From DATAVB01 sp040414495 (lineage in GTDB: Bacteria; Actinomycetota; Actinomycetes; Mycobacteriales; QHCD01), in contig JBEDUI010000130.1 in the NCBI GenBank assembly GCA_040414495.1, forward strand, positions 1-55,581: a stretch of DNA of 55,581 bases. Direction: 5' to 3'. Made by a program: the position numbers and the translations under genes. Below the pieces are notes generated by a model that did not search any database, was not told the DNA's origin, and saw only the letters and a list, made by a program, of their open reading frames with translations. Positions 32,833-41,912 of this stretch are shown here, piece after piece. Position 1 is the stretch's first letter, and each line of letters begins with the position of its first letter.

Positions 32833-35331
32833 CTATTCAAGAGTCCCGGTCAGCGTGACTGATTTTCCGGCCGTCAGCGTCACTGGCTCGGGCAGCGACA
32901 ACGTACCGAGACCGGTCAATTCGACCTGCCGCAGCAACAGCGTGCCACCGCCGACCTCGATCCGAACGTGCCCGTTCTCCTGCATCGCAACACCCCAGGC
33001 GTTTCCGGTCGAGAAGAACCACCGCGCGCCCTCCTGCCGGCGCAATTGCAGCGACCCGGTCCGCGCCTCGTACCCAAATCCGGTCCAGGCCAACAGCACC
33101 CCCCAGGATGCCATCGCCCGCGCATAATGGTGCCCGCATTCGGCCTCGTCGAACGGACTACGCCGCCAGCCGTCGTAGCGATCACGCAGGTCGCGCACCA
33201 CCTGCTCAGCCTCCGCGCGCCGCCCGTGCTGGACCAGCCCGATCGCCGCGCTGTATTCCAGCCCGGTCCAGACCTCGTTCGCATAGGGGAACGGGTTTTT
33301 CGGCCGCCCACCGTCGGGATACGTGCAGACCAACAGCGCGGTCTCATCGCCCAAAGCGTACGTACGCATATGGTTGAAATGCCCGTGCAGACCGCTGATC
33401 CGGTTGTACGTGAGCACGCTGTCCAGCGCGGTGCCGGCGTGGTCGGGATCGAGCAGCAGGCCCAGCCCGGCGATTCCCGCCGCCGCCTCCCCGACAAGTT
33501 GATCAGCCAGACAGCCGGGCCCGATCTGCAGGTCCGGTTCGGACACATCGCGGGCGCCCATTTCCTCGTGCCGCAGCCCGGGCGCGATCGCGTCGGCATT
33601 CTCCACACCAACAATGTGTTGCTCATACCAGCGGCCGTTGAACAAATTGTCGTCCATCCACTTCGAACCGCGGTCGAACAAATCGGCGCAGTGTCCGGCG
33701 AATTCGGTGTCGCCCAGATATCCGGCCAGTTCGGCGCCGGCCCGCAGCGCGCCCAGGTACCAGCAACCGATGTGCGGATTCGGTCCATAGAATTCTACGT
33801 CGTTGGTGTCGTGTTGGCAGCCTTCCATGACGCCGTCCTGATCGGCGTCCCAGCCACCGGGAATCCAGCAGAATTCCAACGCCCGCCGGGCCGCCGGCCA
33901 CAGCGACCGCAGCATCTCATCGTCGCCGGACAGCCGCCATTCCCGGTAGAGCTTTATCAGGCAACCCATCTGCCCGTCGGCGGCGGCCAGCCGCCATTCC
34001 TGGGCATTCTCCGGCAGCGGCAGCCCGACCCGGAAGCTCATCAAGCCGTTCTCGTCGGTGGCGTGACCGAATTCGACCTCGCGCATACTGCGGGCCAATT
34101 CCCCGAACAAATGCGCCGTTGCCGGCTCGTAATTCCACACGTGCGTACAACTGCCGTGACAGCTGCCGACCCGGTCGCTGCATCCTTCCCAGCCGAAGAA
34201 CCGTCCGTCGGGAGTACGGAAAGCGGTCTGGGTCCGCAACGTGCTGATATTGGACAGTGCCGCATCCAACACCGGACTCGGGATATCGCTGGCACAGACG
34301 GCCGAGACGAATTCGACCGTGCCGGCCTCCAATTCCGCGCCCCGTTCGGCTAATTCGACCGCGACCGCCCAGGCATCCGGCCACACGGTCGCGTAGTAAT
34401 TGCCGATCGTCTCGTTATTTTCCCACGCGATCCGGTTGGGGAAATGCCAAGTCAGCAGGAAGGTTACGGCGGTCTCGCCACCGGGCGGAACGGTCCGGCT
34501 CAGCGCCAGCGAGGCGGTCGGCTGCGCCTCGGCCCGGGTCGGGTTGTCGATCCGGCCGTCCTCGACCAGGTCATCCCAGAAATCCAGCAGGCTGGTCCCC
34601 CAGTTCGCCTCCAGCCAGGTGGTACGGGCGCTCACTTCGTCGCCGTCGGTGCTCACCGCGGCCAGCGCCATCGTTCCCCACTGCTCGGCCGTCGGCTCGA
34701 CACCGTCGCTGGCCAGGTACACGCCATGCAACGCACCGGTCGTCCGCAATTCGTTGCGTCCGCCGGTCGCCGCGCCGTTGCTGCCGTCGTGGCCGATGAA
34801 GTTCGGCAGGCTGCCGCATACGGTGGCGGTGATGGGCGCGTCGGTGGGATTGTGCAGTACGTACCGCAGCACGGCGCCGGGAATTCCGCTGGAATTCGCA
34901 TCGGTGGGCAGCAACGGGTTGAATGCCTGCAACCGCACCTGCAGCGGTACATCCGGATCGGCCAGCACGACCTGCCCGAGCGGATAGGCGACCTCGAAAC
35001 TCGCGTGCCGGAAACGCGGCAGGCCGTGATTCGCCACCGGCGAGCCGTGCCCGCCCTGATAATCGGCCGGGTCGATCGGGCCTTCCAACGCACGGGTCGT
35101 GACCGTGCCGCCGGTCTCGGTCCGCAACGCGAAAAACGCCCGCGCGGGCGTATAACCCTTCGCCGGCCGGTTCATCACCTCCCAGTCGCGTAGGTCACCG
35201 CGACCGCCGAGGCTCACCGTTCCGGTGCCGATTCCCCCTAGCGGCAGGGCAATCCGGCGCAGATGAGCGGCGTCGTAGCGGGTCAGAACCGGCCAAGAAG
35301 TCGGCGCTGCAGTCGGCATTGAAGTGGGCAT
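32833..35331 (-). CDS. GH116 (GBA2-type) beta-glucosidase/glucosylceramidase-like protein
   Basis: An 832-residue cytoplasmic glycosidase. The N-terminal beta-sandwich domain includes IALPLGGIGTGTVSLGGRGDL and the catalytic (alpha/alpha)6 domain follows. Catalytic candidates are E382 in FFGWEGC (nucleophile) and D511 in DTNDVEFYGPN (acid/base), aligned by motif to GH116 enzymes such as GBA2; this alignment is from memory. ATG 35331 has AGAGG 8 bases upstream; 33 codons of open frame precede it. Lacking a signal peptide, it should hydrolyse imported beta-glucosides or related glycosides. It lies just downstream of the aminotransferase gene on the same strand but about 105 bases apart. Confidence 0.87.
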   Translation of the reverse strand: MPTSMPTAAPTSWPVLTRYDAAHLRRIALPLGGIGTGTVSLGGRGDLRDWEVMNRPAKGYTPARAFFALRTETGGTVTTRALEGPIDPADYQGGHGSPVANHGLPRFRHASFEVAYPLGQVVLADPDVPLQVRLQAFNPLLPTDANSSGIPGAVLRYVLHNPTDAPITATVCGSLPNFIGHDGSNGAATGGRNELRTTGALHGVYLASDGVEPTAEQWGTMALAAVSTDGDEVSARTTWLEANWGTSLLDFWDDLVEDGRIDNPTRAEAQPTASLALSRTVPPGGETAVTFLLTWHFPNRIAWENNETIGNYYATVWPDAWAVAVELAERGAELEAGTVEFVSAVCASDIPSPVLDAALSNISTLRTQTAFRTPDGRFFGWEGCSDRVGSCHGSCTHVWNYEPATAHLFGELARSMREVEFGHATDENGLMSFRVGLPLPENAQEWRLAAADGQMGCLIKLYREWRLSGDDEMLRSLWPAARRALEFCWIPGGWDADQDGVMEGCQHDTNDVEFYGPNPHIGCWYLGALRAGAELAGYLGDTEFAGHCADLFDRGSKWMDDNLFNGRWYEQHIVGVENADAIAPGLRHEEMGARDVSEPDLQIGPGCLADQLVGEAAAGIAGLGLLLDPDHAGTALDSVLTYNRISGLHGHFNHMRTYALGDETALLVCTYPDGGRPKNPFPYANEVWTGLEYSAAIGLVQHGRRAEAEQVVRDLRDRYDGWRRSPFDEAECGHHYARAMASWGVLLAWTGFGYEARTGSLQLRRQEGARWFFSTGNAWGVAMQENGHVRIEVGGGTLLLRQVELTGLGTLSLPEPVTLTAGKSVTLTGTLE

Positions 35332-35436
35332 GCGACGGACCTCTCGAACGACCTGTGAAATCCATTTCACAACGGTCGCCATGGTAGCCGATCGCATCGC
35401 CTCCACACCGGACTGACCGGAGCCGGACAAGCCCGC

Positions 35437-36813
35437 TTAAATACGGGTCCAAGCCTCGGTTAATACCGTCCGCAGAATCTGTTCCATCTCCTCGAAATGC
35501 GACTGCTCGCAGACCAACGGCGGCGCCAACTGCACGACCGGATCGCCGCGGTCGTCGGCCCGGCAGTACAGCCCGGCCTCGAACAACCGCTTGGACAGGA
35601 AACCGCGCAGCAGCGACTCACATTCGTCCGCGTTGAATGTCTCCTTGGTCGCCTTGTCCTTCACCAACTCGATGCCGTAGAAGAATCCGTCACCGCGGAC
35701 GTCGCCGACAATGGGCAAATCACTCAGCTTTTCCAACGTGGCGCGGAATCCGGCCTCGGCCGACCGCACGTGTTCGCACAGCTTCTCCCGTTCGAACAGA
35801 TCGAGATTGGCCAACGCCACGGCGGCCGAAACCGGGTGCCCACCAAACGTGACACCGTGGGAGAAAGTGTTGGTGCCGACCAAGAATGGCTCCATCACCC
35901 GATCGCTCGCTACCATCGCGCCGATCGGTGAATACCCGGACGTGAGCCCCTTGGCGCAGGTGATCATGTCGGGCACATAGTCGTACCGCAGCGAACCGAA
36001 ATAATGACCTAACCGGCCGAAGGCGCAGATCACCTCATCGGAGACGAACAGTACGTCGTACCGGTCGCAGATCTCCCGTACCCGCTGGAAATACCCGGGT
36101 GGCGGCGGAATGCAGCCGCCGGAATTCTGCACCGGTTCGAGGAAGAACGCGGCGACGGTGTCCGGTCCCTCCATCACAATCGCCGCCTCGATCTGGTCGG
36201 CCGCCCAGCGACCGAATTCAACCGGATCGTCACCGTGCTCCGGGGCGCGGTAGAAGTTCGTGTTCGGCACCCGGAGCGCGGTGGGCACCAACGGTTCGAA
36301 ATCCTTTTTCACGTCCGGAATTCCGGTCAACGACAGAGCGCCCATCGTCGTGCCGTGATAGGCGACGGCGCGGCTGATGACCTTGTGTTTGTTCGGTTTC
36401 CCCTGCAGTTTGAAATACTGCCGGGCCAGCTTCCACGCGCTCTCGACGGCTTCCCCGCCGCCGGTGGTGAAAAAGACCCGATTGAGGTCGCCCGGAGTCA
36501 GTGTGGCCAGCCGCTCGGCCAGTTCGATCGCTTTGGGATGGGCGTACGACCACAGTGGAAAATAGGCGAGTTCGCTGGCTTGTTTGTACGCGGCTTGGGC
36601 GAGTTCCTCCCGCCCGTGGCCGGCCTGCACCACGAAAAGACCGGACAGACCGTCCAGATAACGTCGCCCGTCGGCATCCCATACGTAAGGACCCTGACCC
36701 CGGACTATGACCGGGACCGGGTTGCTCTGATACGCCGACATTCGGCTGAAATGCATCCACAGGTGATCACGCGCGCTGCTGGAAAGCGCCGCGCCGTCGG
36801 AGATAATGCTCAT
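35437..36813 (-). CDS. Class III pyridoxal-phosphate aminotransferase (omega-amine/polyamine type)
   Basis: A 458-residue fold-type I aminotransferase. PLP lysine is K288 in TCAKGLTSGYSPIGA; VSDEVICAFGRLG supplies the cofactor-contacting aspartate, and FFTTGGGEAVESAWKLAR the phosphate loop. The ATG at 36813 overlaps the Lrp gene stop in ATGA, with GGGGA 5-6 bases before it. Members of this group transfer amino groups from omega-amino acids or diamines such as putrescine to pyruvate. With an aminoaldehyde dehydrogenase and an APC permease beside it, putrescine or GABA-type catabolism is likely (inference). Confidence 0.88.
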   Translation of the reverse strand: MSIISDGAALSSSARDHLWMHFSRMSAYQSNPVPVIVRGQGPYVWDADGRRYLDGLSGLFVVQAGHGREELAQAAYKQASELAYFPLWSYAHPKAIELAERLATLTPGDLNRVFFTTGGGEAVESAWKLARQYFKLQGKPNKHKVISRAVAYHGTTMGALSLTGIPDVKKDFEPLVPTALRVPNTNFYRAPEHGDDPVEFGRWAADQIEAAIVMEGPDTVAAFFLEPVQNSGGCIPPPPGYFQRVREICDRYDVLFVSDEVICAFGRLGHYFGSLRYDYVPDMITCAKGLTSGYSPIGAMVASDRVMEPFLVGTNTFSHGVTFGGHPVSAAVALANLDLFEREKLCEHVRSAEAGFRATLEKLSDLPIVGDVRGDGFFYGIELVKDKATKETFNADECESLLRGFLSKRLFEAGLYCRADDRGDPVVQLAPPLVCEQSHFEEMEQILRTVLTEAWTRI

Positions 36814-37292
36814 CGCGTTCCCCATGAATATGTCTGCTTGGTCAGGTGCAGATAGACCAACGTTTCGGTGTCGTGCACCCCGTCGATCGTCCGCACCCCG
36901 TCGTTGAGGACGCGCAGCAAATGCTCGTCGTCCTCACACACCACCTCGCAAATGATGTCGAACGAACCGGCCGTGATGACGACGTAATCCACCTCGGCCA
37001 GCTCCGCGAGCTCGTCAGCCACCTTGCGCAAATCACCATCGGCCCGCACCCCGATTAACGCCTGACGACGGAATCCGAGGGTCAGCGGGTTGGTGACCGC
37101 CACGATCTGCATGATTCCGGCCTCTGTCAGCCGGGCCACCCGCTGCCTGACGGCCGCCTCGGAGAGCCCGACACTGCTGGCGATCGAGGCGTATGAGCGC
37201 CGACCGTCGTGCTGCAGTGCCTCGATGATGCGCTTTGCGACATCGTCCAGAAGGGAATGGCTATCGCGGGAGGCTACGGGCAGCTGATTCAC
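36810..37292 (-). CDS. Lrp/AsnC-family transcriptional regulator
   Basis: A 160-residue regulator: N-terminal winged HTH (LQHDGRRSYASIASSVGLSE then AAVRQRVARLTEAGIM) and C-terminal RAM ligand domain (VDYVVITAGSFDIICEVVC). The GTG at 37292 has no ribosome site, but TACGAT lies 6 bases upstream on the same strand, fitting a leaderless transcript. It is coupled to the aminotransferase gene by an ATGA overlap and divergent from the aldehyde dehydrogenase gene, so it probably responds to an amine or amino acid and controls both directions. Confidence 0.92.
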   Translation of the reverse strand: MNQLPVASRDSHSLLDDVAKRIIEALQHDGRRSYASIASSVGLSEAAVRQRVARLTEAGIMQIVAVTNPLTLGFRRQALIGVRADGDLRKVADELAELAEVDYVVITAGSFDIICEVVCEDDEHLLRVLNDGVRTIDGVHDTETLVYLHLTKQTYSWGTR

Positions 37293-37454
37293 GTATCGAT
37301 CGTAGCAAATCCCTACAGAATCAGTGATCTTGAACGTTATTTTCTGCGGAATCGCTTGCGATCAAGTAAAGCGTCTGCGAATCTCGTCTGTATCAGCCGT
37401 CCGGGCGTTGGGGGGCGCTCGGGCGGCTCCCTGGTGCCTTCGGGAGGTTCCCCG

Positions 37455-38876
37455 ATGACCGTGACGCTGCAGAACATCGTTGACGGACAGGCATTGCCGG
37501 CCGCGGACGGCGCCAGTTCCGACATCATCGATCCATCCACCGCCGAGTCGATCGGCACCGCGCCGCGCTCGGGTCCGGCCGATGTGGACCGTGCCATGGC
37601 CGCGGCGGCGGCCGCGTTCGAAACGTGGGGCTCGACCACGCCGAGCGAACGCAGCCTCGCCCTGTTCCGGATCGCCGATGCCATCGAGGCGCACGGCGAG
37701 GAATTGGTCGAAGCCGAATCGCTGAACACCGGAAAGCCGATCGGCTTGACCCGCAGCGAGGAACTGCCGCCGATGATCGATCAGATCCGGTTTTTCGCCG
37801 GCGCCGCGCGGTGCCTGTCCGGACTTTCCGCCGGCGAGTACATGGCGGACTGCACCTCGTTCGTACGCCGCGAGCCGTTGGGCGTCTGCGCACAGGTGAC
37901 GCCGTGGAATTACCCGATGATGATGGCGGTCTGGAAATGGGCTCCGGCTCTGGCCGCCGGCAATACCGTCGTGTTGAAGCCGTCGGACACCACGCCGGTG
38001 ACAACTGTACGTATGGCCGAAATAATGCAGGAATTCCTGCCACCGGGCGTTTTCAACGTTATTACCGGCGACCGGGACACCGGCCGGGCCCTGGTTTCGC
38101 ACGACACACCGGCCATGGTTTCGATCACCGGCAGCGTGCGCGCCGGCCGTGAGGTGGCCGCCGCCGCCGGTCTGAAGCGGGTGCACCTCGAACTCGGCGG
38201 CAAGGCACCGGTCGTCGTATTCGACGACGCTGATATCGCCGCCACCGCCGAAGGCATCGCGGGCGCCGGCTATTTCAACGCCGGCCAGGACTGTACCGCC
38301 GCGACCCGGGTACTGGCCGGCGCGCGGGCGTACGAGGACCTCGTCGCCGCTCTGGCCGAGCAGGCCCAGCAGACCATCACCGGGCCACCGTCCAATGTGG
38401 AGGCCGCCTACGGTCCGCTGAACAACGCGAACCAACTCGACCGGGTGCGCGGTTTCGTCGACCGACTGCCCGACCACGCCAAGGTCAGTGCCGGTGGCGC
38501 CACGGTCGGCGATCGCGGCTATTTCTACGCCCCGACCGTGGTTTCCGAGGTACTGCAGCAGGACGAGATCAGCCAGAACGAGGTATTCGGCCCGGTCATC
38601 ACGGTGCAGCGGTTCGAGGACGAGGACGAAGCCGTACGGTGTGCGAACGGCGTTCCGTACGGCCTGGCCTCCTCGGTGTGGACCCGAGATCACGGGCGAG
38701 CCATGCGGATGAGCCGGCGGCTCGACTTCGGTTGCGTGTGGATCAACTGCCACATCCCGCTGGTGGCCGAAATGCCACATGGCGGCTTCAAAGACTCCGG
38801 GCACGGCAAGGATCTGTCGCTGTACGGCCTGGAGGACTACACCCGCATCAAGCACGTGATGAGCTATCTGGGTTAG
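37455..38876 (+). CDS. Gamma-aminobutyraldehyde dehydrogenase-like NAD(P)-dependent aldehyde dehydrogenase
   Basis: A 473-residue aldehyde dehydrogenase. Catalytic C280 lies in NAGQDCTAATR, general base E246 in LELGGKAP, and the cofactor region includes QVTPWNYP. The C-terminal AEMPHGGFKDSGHGKDLSLY and LEDYTRIKHVM closely match PatD/PuuC-type enzymes that oxidise 4-aminobutanal to GABA. GGGAGG precedes ATG 37455 by 7 bases. The region between this gene and the divergent Lrp start holds the palindrome ATCGCTTGCGAT (37351-37362), a possible operator. Its 3' end overlaps the convergent permease gene by 29 bases. Confidence 0.9.
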   Translation: MTVTLQNIVDGQALPAADGASSDIIDPSTAESIGTAPRSGPADVDRAMAAAAAAFETWGSTTPSERSLALFRIADAIEAHGEELVEAESLNTGKPIGLTRSEELPPMIDQIRFFAGAARCLSGLSAGEYMADCTSFVRREPLGVCAQVTPWNYPMMMAVWKWAPALAAGNTVVLKPSDTTPVTTVRMAEIMQEFLPPGVFNVITGDRDTGRALVSHDTPAMVSITGSVRAGREVAAAAGLKRVHLELGGKAPVVVFDDADIAATAEGIAGAGYFNAGQDCTAATRVLAGARAYEDLVAALAEQAQQTITGPPSNVEAAYGPLNNANQLDRVRGFVDRLPDHAKVSAGGATVGDRGYFYAPTVVSEVLQQDEISQNEVFGPVITVQRFEDEDEAVRCANGVPYGLASSVWTRDHGRAMRMSRRLDFGCVWINCHIPLVAEMPHGGFKDSGHGKDLSLYGLEDYTRIKHVMSYLG

Positions 38877-40503
38877 CGGTTTCGACTGCCGGCACCTCCG
38901 CGGTGTCCACTGTGGGCACTGCCGCGTCCTCCGGCGCCAGCACGGGTGTATTGGCGTTCAGCACCTCACCGAGGAAGAACGGTGGCCGTAGCGCACGGTA
39001 GATCAGCATCAGGATCACACCGACGATCATGCTGCCCACGCCGAGAATGAATATGCCGCCAATGTGCCAGTGCGGCCAGAACGGCATCAGCCACGACGTG
39101 AAGCCGAAATCGGGGTGCCAGTCGTCGTACACGGTCCGGATCAGCGCCAGCGTCAGCATTATTCCGCCCAGCAGCGGAATGATGCCCTTGTAGAACAGAT
39201 CCCGGGCCGAATCACGTAAATCGTGCCGGTAATACCAGAAGCACGCATAACCGGTGAGGCCGTAGTAGAAAGCGATCATCAGGCCGATCGCGGAGACCGA
39301 GTCGGCGATGACATTCCCGCTGGACAGGTAGTTCATCACGATGTAAACCACGAGCGAGATTCCGCCCATGCCGATCGTCGACCAGGTCGGCGTCAGATAA
39401 CGCGGGTGAACCCGCGCGAACACCCGGGGAATCGCCTTGTACACCGCCATCGACAGCGTGGTACGGGCGGTCGGCAGGATCGTGGTCTGGGTCGAGGCGG
39501 CGGCCGAGCTCAACACCATCAGAATGAGCAGCTTGGTGAACACGTCACCAGTGGTGGAGTTGCCGAAGACCGCGTGCCCGAGCACCGAAATCACGTCGCC
39601 GGAGTTGTTGGCGTTGTTCAACCCGATACCGCTGGCGCCGATGCCGGCGAACGACTGCGCAGCCACGGTCACCAGCGCGTAGGTCACCAACAGGATCACT
39701 GTGGACAGTACGGCCGCGCGACCCGGAGTCCGTTCCCGGTCGGCGGTTTCCTCATTCACCGAGACCGCGGAATCCCAGCCCCAGTAGATGAAGATCATCA
39801 GCAGAATGCCCTGCGAGAACGCGCTGAACGAGGGCAGCGCGGTCGGGTTGAACCACGACCAGGATGCGTGCACCGACGTGCTGGCGCCGTGTCCGGTGTA
39901 AACCCGGATCAAGGCGACGACGGCGAAGACCGCCAGCATGGTGATCTCGATCGAGAGCAGCACCTTCTGCAGGTTCGCCGACAACTCGATACCCCGGTAG
40001 CAAATCCAGGTCATGACGACCATCCACAGACAGCCCACCAACAGCACCCAGAAGCTGGTCGGGTTGCTGCCGATGCCATCCGCACCGAACAGCAGGAAGC
40101 CGTACTGCCCGGCGACCTGGGCCAGGCTGGCCATGACCAGGATGTCGGCGGCGACAATGCCCCATCCCCCGAGCCAGCCGGTATATGAGCCGAATGCCTT
40201 TGTCGCCCAGGTGAACGTGGTGCCGCAGTCTGGCTCGCGCCGGTTCAACTCCCGGTATCCCACGGCAATGAAAAGAATAGGCACAAAGGCCAGAATTACG
40301 ATGATCGGCGACTGTGGACCGACGACCGCGACGACAAACCCCAGCGTGGCGGCGAGACTATAGGCCGGTGCGGTCGACGCGACGCCGATGACCACTGAGG
40401 ACACAAGGCCCAGACAGCCGTTTTTCAGACCTTTGTCGCGGACCTCACCGAGCGAGGTCGGCCCGCTGGATTCTGCACCCGAAGGGTAGGACGCCGTGGT
40501 CAT
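38848..40503 (-). CDS. APC-superfamily amino acid/polyamine permease
   Basis: A 551-residue membrane protein with about 12 hydrophobic helices. The first, GVASTAPAYSLAATLGFVV, carries the unwound substrate-binding segment typical of the APC fold; GTTFTWATKAFGSYTGWLGG and YWGWDSAVSVNEET are further hallmarks. The C-terminus is Ala/Val/Pro-rich. ATG 40503 was selected for the GAGGAG 6-7 bases upstream. It is the likely importer of the amine used by the neighbouring aminotransferase and dehydrogenase. It faces the saccharopine-dehydrogenase-like gene across a shared promoter region. Confidence 0.92.
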   Translation of the reverse strand: MTTASYPSGAESSGPTSLGEVRDKGLKNGCLGLVSSVVIGVASTAPAYSLAATLGFVVAVVGPQSPIIVILAFVPILFIAVGYRELNRREPDCGTTFTWATKAFGSYTGWLGGWGIVAADILVMASLAQVAGQYGFLLFGADGIGSNPTSFWVLLVGCLWMVVMTWICYRGIELSANLQKVLLSIEITMLAVFAVVALIRVYTGHGASTSVHASWSWFNPTALPSFSAFSQGILLMIFIYWGWDSAVSVNEETADRERTPGRAAVLSTVILLVTYALVTVAAQSFAGIGASGIGLNNANNSGDVISVLGHAVFGNSTTGDVFTKLLILMVLSSAAASTQTTILPTARTTLSMAVYKAIPRVFARVHPRYLTPTWSTIGMGGISLVVYIVMNYLSSGNVIADSVSAIGLMIAFYYGLTGYACFWYYRHDLRDSARDLFYKGIIPLLGGIMLTLALIRTVYDDWHPDFGFTSWLMPFWPHWHIGGIFILGVGSMIVGVILMLIYRALRPPFFLGEVLNANTPVLAPEDAAVPTVDTAEVPAVETANPDSSSRA

Positions 40504-40689
40504 AATCAGCTCCTCACCGCCGGCGCAACCCCACAGCCAACTCACCGGAGCCGACGCGGTGGTGCGGCAATCAACAGCGCTTATTGCGTTTATCGCAGTC
40601 GTACACCAATTTCACAAGGCTTTCAGTCGATCGGATCAAGTTCTGTTACGTTTTCAGTAGCGAAACGGTCATCGGGGGAGGTTGTTGCG

Positions 40690-41910
40690 ATGCGTGTGCT
40701 GTTGGTGGGAGCGGGCGGGGTCGGCTCGGCCATTGCCTTGATCGCCGCCCGTCGCTCGTTCTTCGAGGAAGTGCTGATCGCCGATTACGACGCCGGCCGC
40801 GCCCAGCGCGCGGCACTGGCCACACAGGACGGTCGTTTCCACGCCACCTCGATCGACGCCCGCGACGAGGCCGCCGTGGCGGCGCTACTGACCGAGCACC
40901 GCTGCGATGTGCTGGTCAATGCCACCGATCCGCGGTTCGTGATGCCGCTGTTCCGCGCCGCCCTGACCGCCAGGACGAATTATCTGGATATGGCCATGTC
41001 ACTGTCGCATCAGGACAGTGCGGCGCCGTATGCCCGGTGTGGGATCAAACTCGGCGACGAACAGTTCGCTATGCAGGAGGCCTGGCGTGCGGCCGACCGA
41101 TTGGCGTTGGTCGGAATCGGCGTAGAACCCGGGCTTTCCGATGTCTTCGCCCGGTATGCCGCCGACCATCTCTTCACCGATATCGACGAGGTCGGTGTCC
41201 GGGACGGCGCCAACCTCGAGGTCGCCGGTTACGCGTTCGCGCCGACGTTCTCGATCTGGACAACAATCGAGGAATGCCTCAATCCGCCGGTGATTTACGA
41301 GGCCGGGCGAGGTTGGTTCACCACCGAACCGTTCAGCGAGCCGGAGTTGTTCGACTTTCCCGAGGGAATCGGCCCGGTCGAATGCGTGAACGTCGAGCAC
41401 GAAGAGGTGTTGCTGGTGCCGCGGTGGGTCAAGGCGCGGCGGGTGACGTTCAAGTACGGGCTCGGCGCCGAATTCATCGACGTACTGCGCACGTTGCACA
41501 AGCTCGGCCTCGACGCCACCACACCGGTTCAGGTGGGCGGTGTCGATGTGGCTCCGCGCGATGTGGTCGCCGCATGCCTGCCCGACCCGGCGACGCTGGG
41601 TGACAAGATGACCGGCAAGACTTGCGCCGGAACGTGGGTGCGCGGCACCGGTACGGACGGGCAACCACGCTCCAGCTACCTCTACCACGTGGTCGACAAC
41701 GAATGGTCGATGGCCGAATACGGTGCCCAGGCCGTTGTCTGGCAGACCGCGCTGGGTCCGGTGCTGGCCATGGAATTGCTGGCCACCGGGACCTGGCACG
41801 GCGTCGGCGTGTTGGGCCCGGAAGCCTTTGCCGCGGGGCCCTTTCTCGACCTGCTCACCGCTTACGGATCGCCGTGGCGAATTCAAGAACTGACGCCACA
41901 GCCGGCGTAA
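40690..41910 (+). CDS. Saccharopine dehydrogenase-family protein
   Basis: A 406-residue oxidoreductase. The N-terminus VLLVGAGGVGSAIALIAARR is a classic NAD(P)-binding Rossmann motif, and NATDPRFVMPLF, TNYLDMAMS and VGIGVEPGLSDVFARYAAD are saccharopine-dehydrogenase/homospermidine-synthase-type blocks. GGGGGAGG lies 8 bases before the ATG. The relation to carboxy(nor)spermidine or homospermidine enzymes would fit a polyamine context, but lysine-pathway roles are equally possible. Divergent from the permease and convergent with an AraC gene only 2 bases away. Confidence 0.85.
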   Translation: MRVLLVGAGGVGSAIALIAARRSFFEEVLIADYDAGRAQRAALATQDGRFHATSIDARDEAAVAALLTEHRCDVLVNATDPRFVMPLFRAALTARTNYLDMAMSLSHQDSAAPYARCGIKLGDEQFAMQEAWRAADRLALVGIGVEPGLSDVFARYAADHLFTDIDEVGVRDGANLEVAGYAFAPTFSIWTTIEECLNPPVIYEAGRGWFTTEPFSEPELFDFPEGIGPVECVNVEHEEVLLVPRWVKARRVTFKYGLGAEFIDVLRTLHKLGLDATTPVQVGGVDVAPRDVVAACLPDPATLGDKMTGKTCAGTWVRGTGTDGQPRSSYLYHVVDNEWSMAEYGAQAVVWQTALGPVLAMELLATGTWHGVGVLGPEAFAAGPFLDLLTAYGSPWRIQELTPQPA

Positions 41911-41912
41911 AC

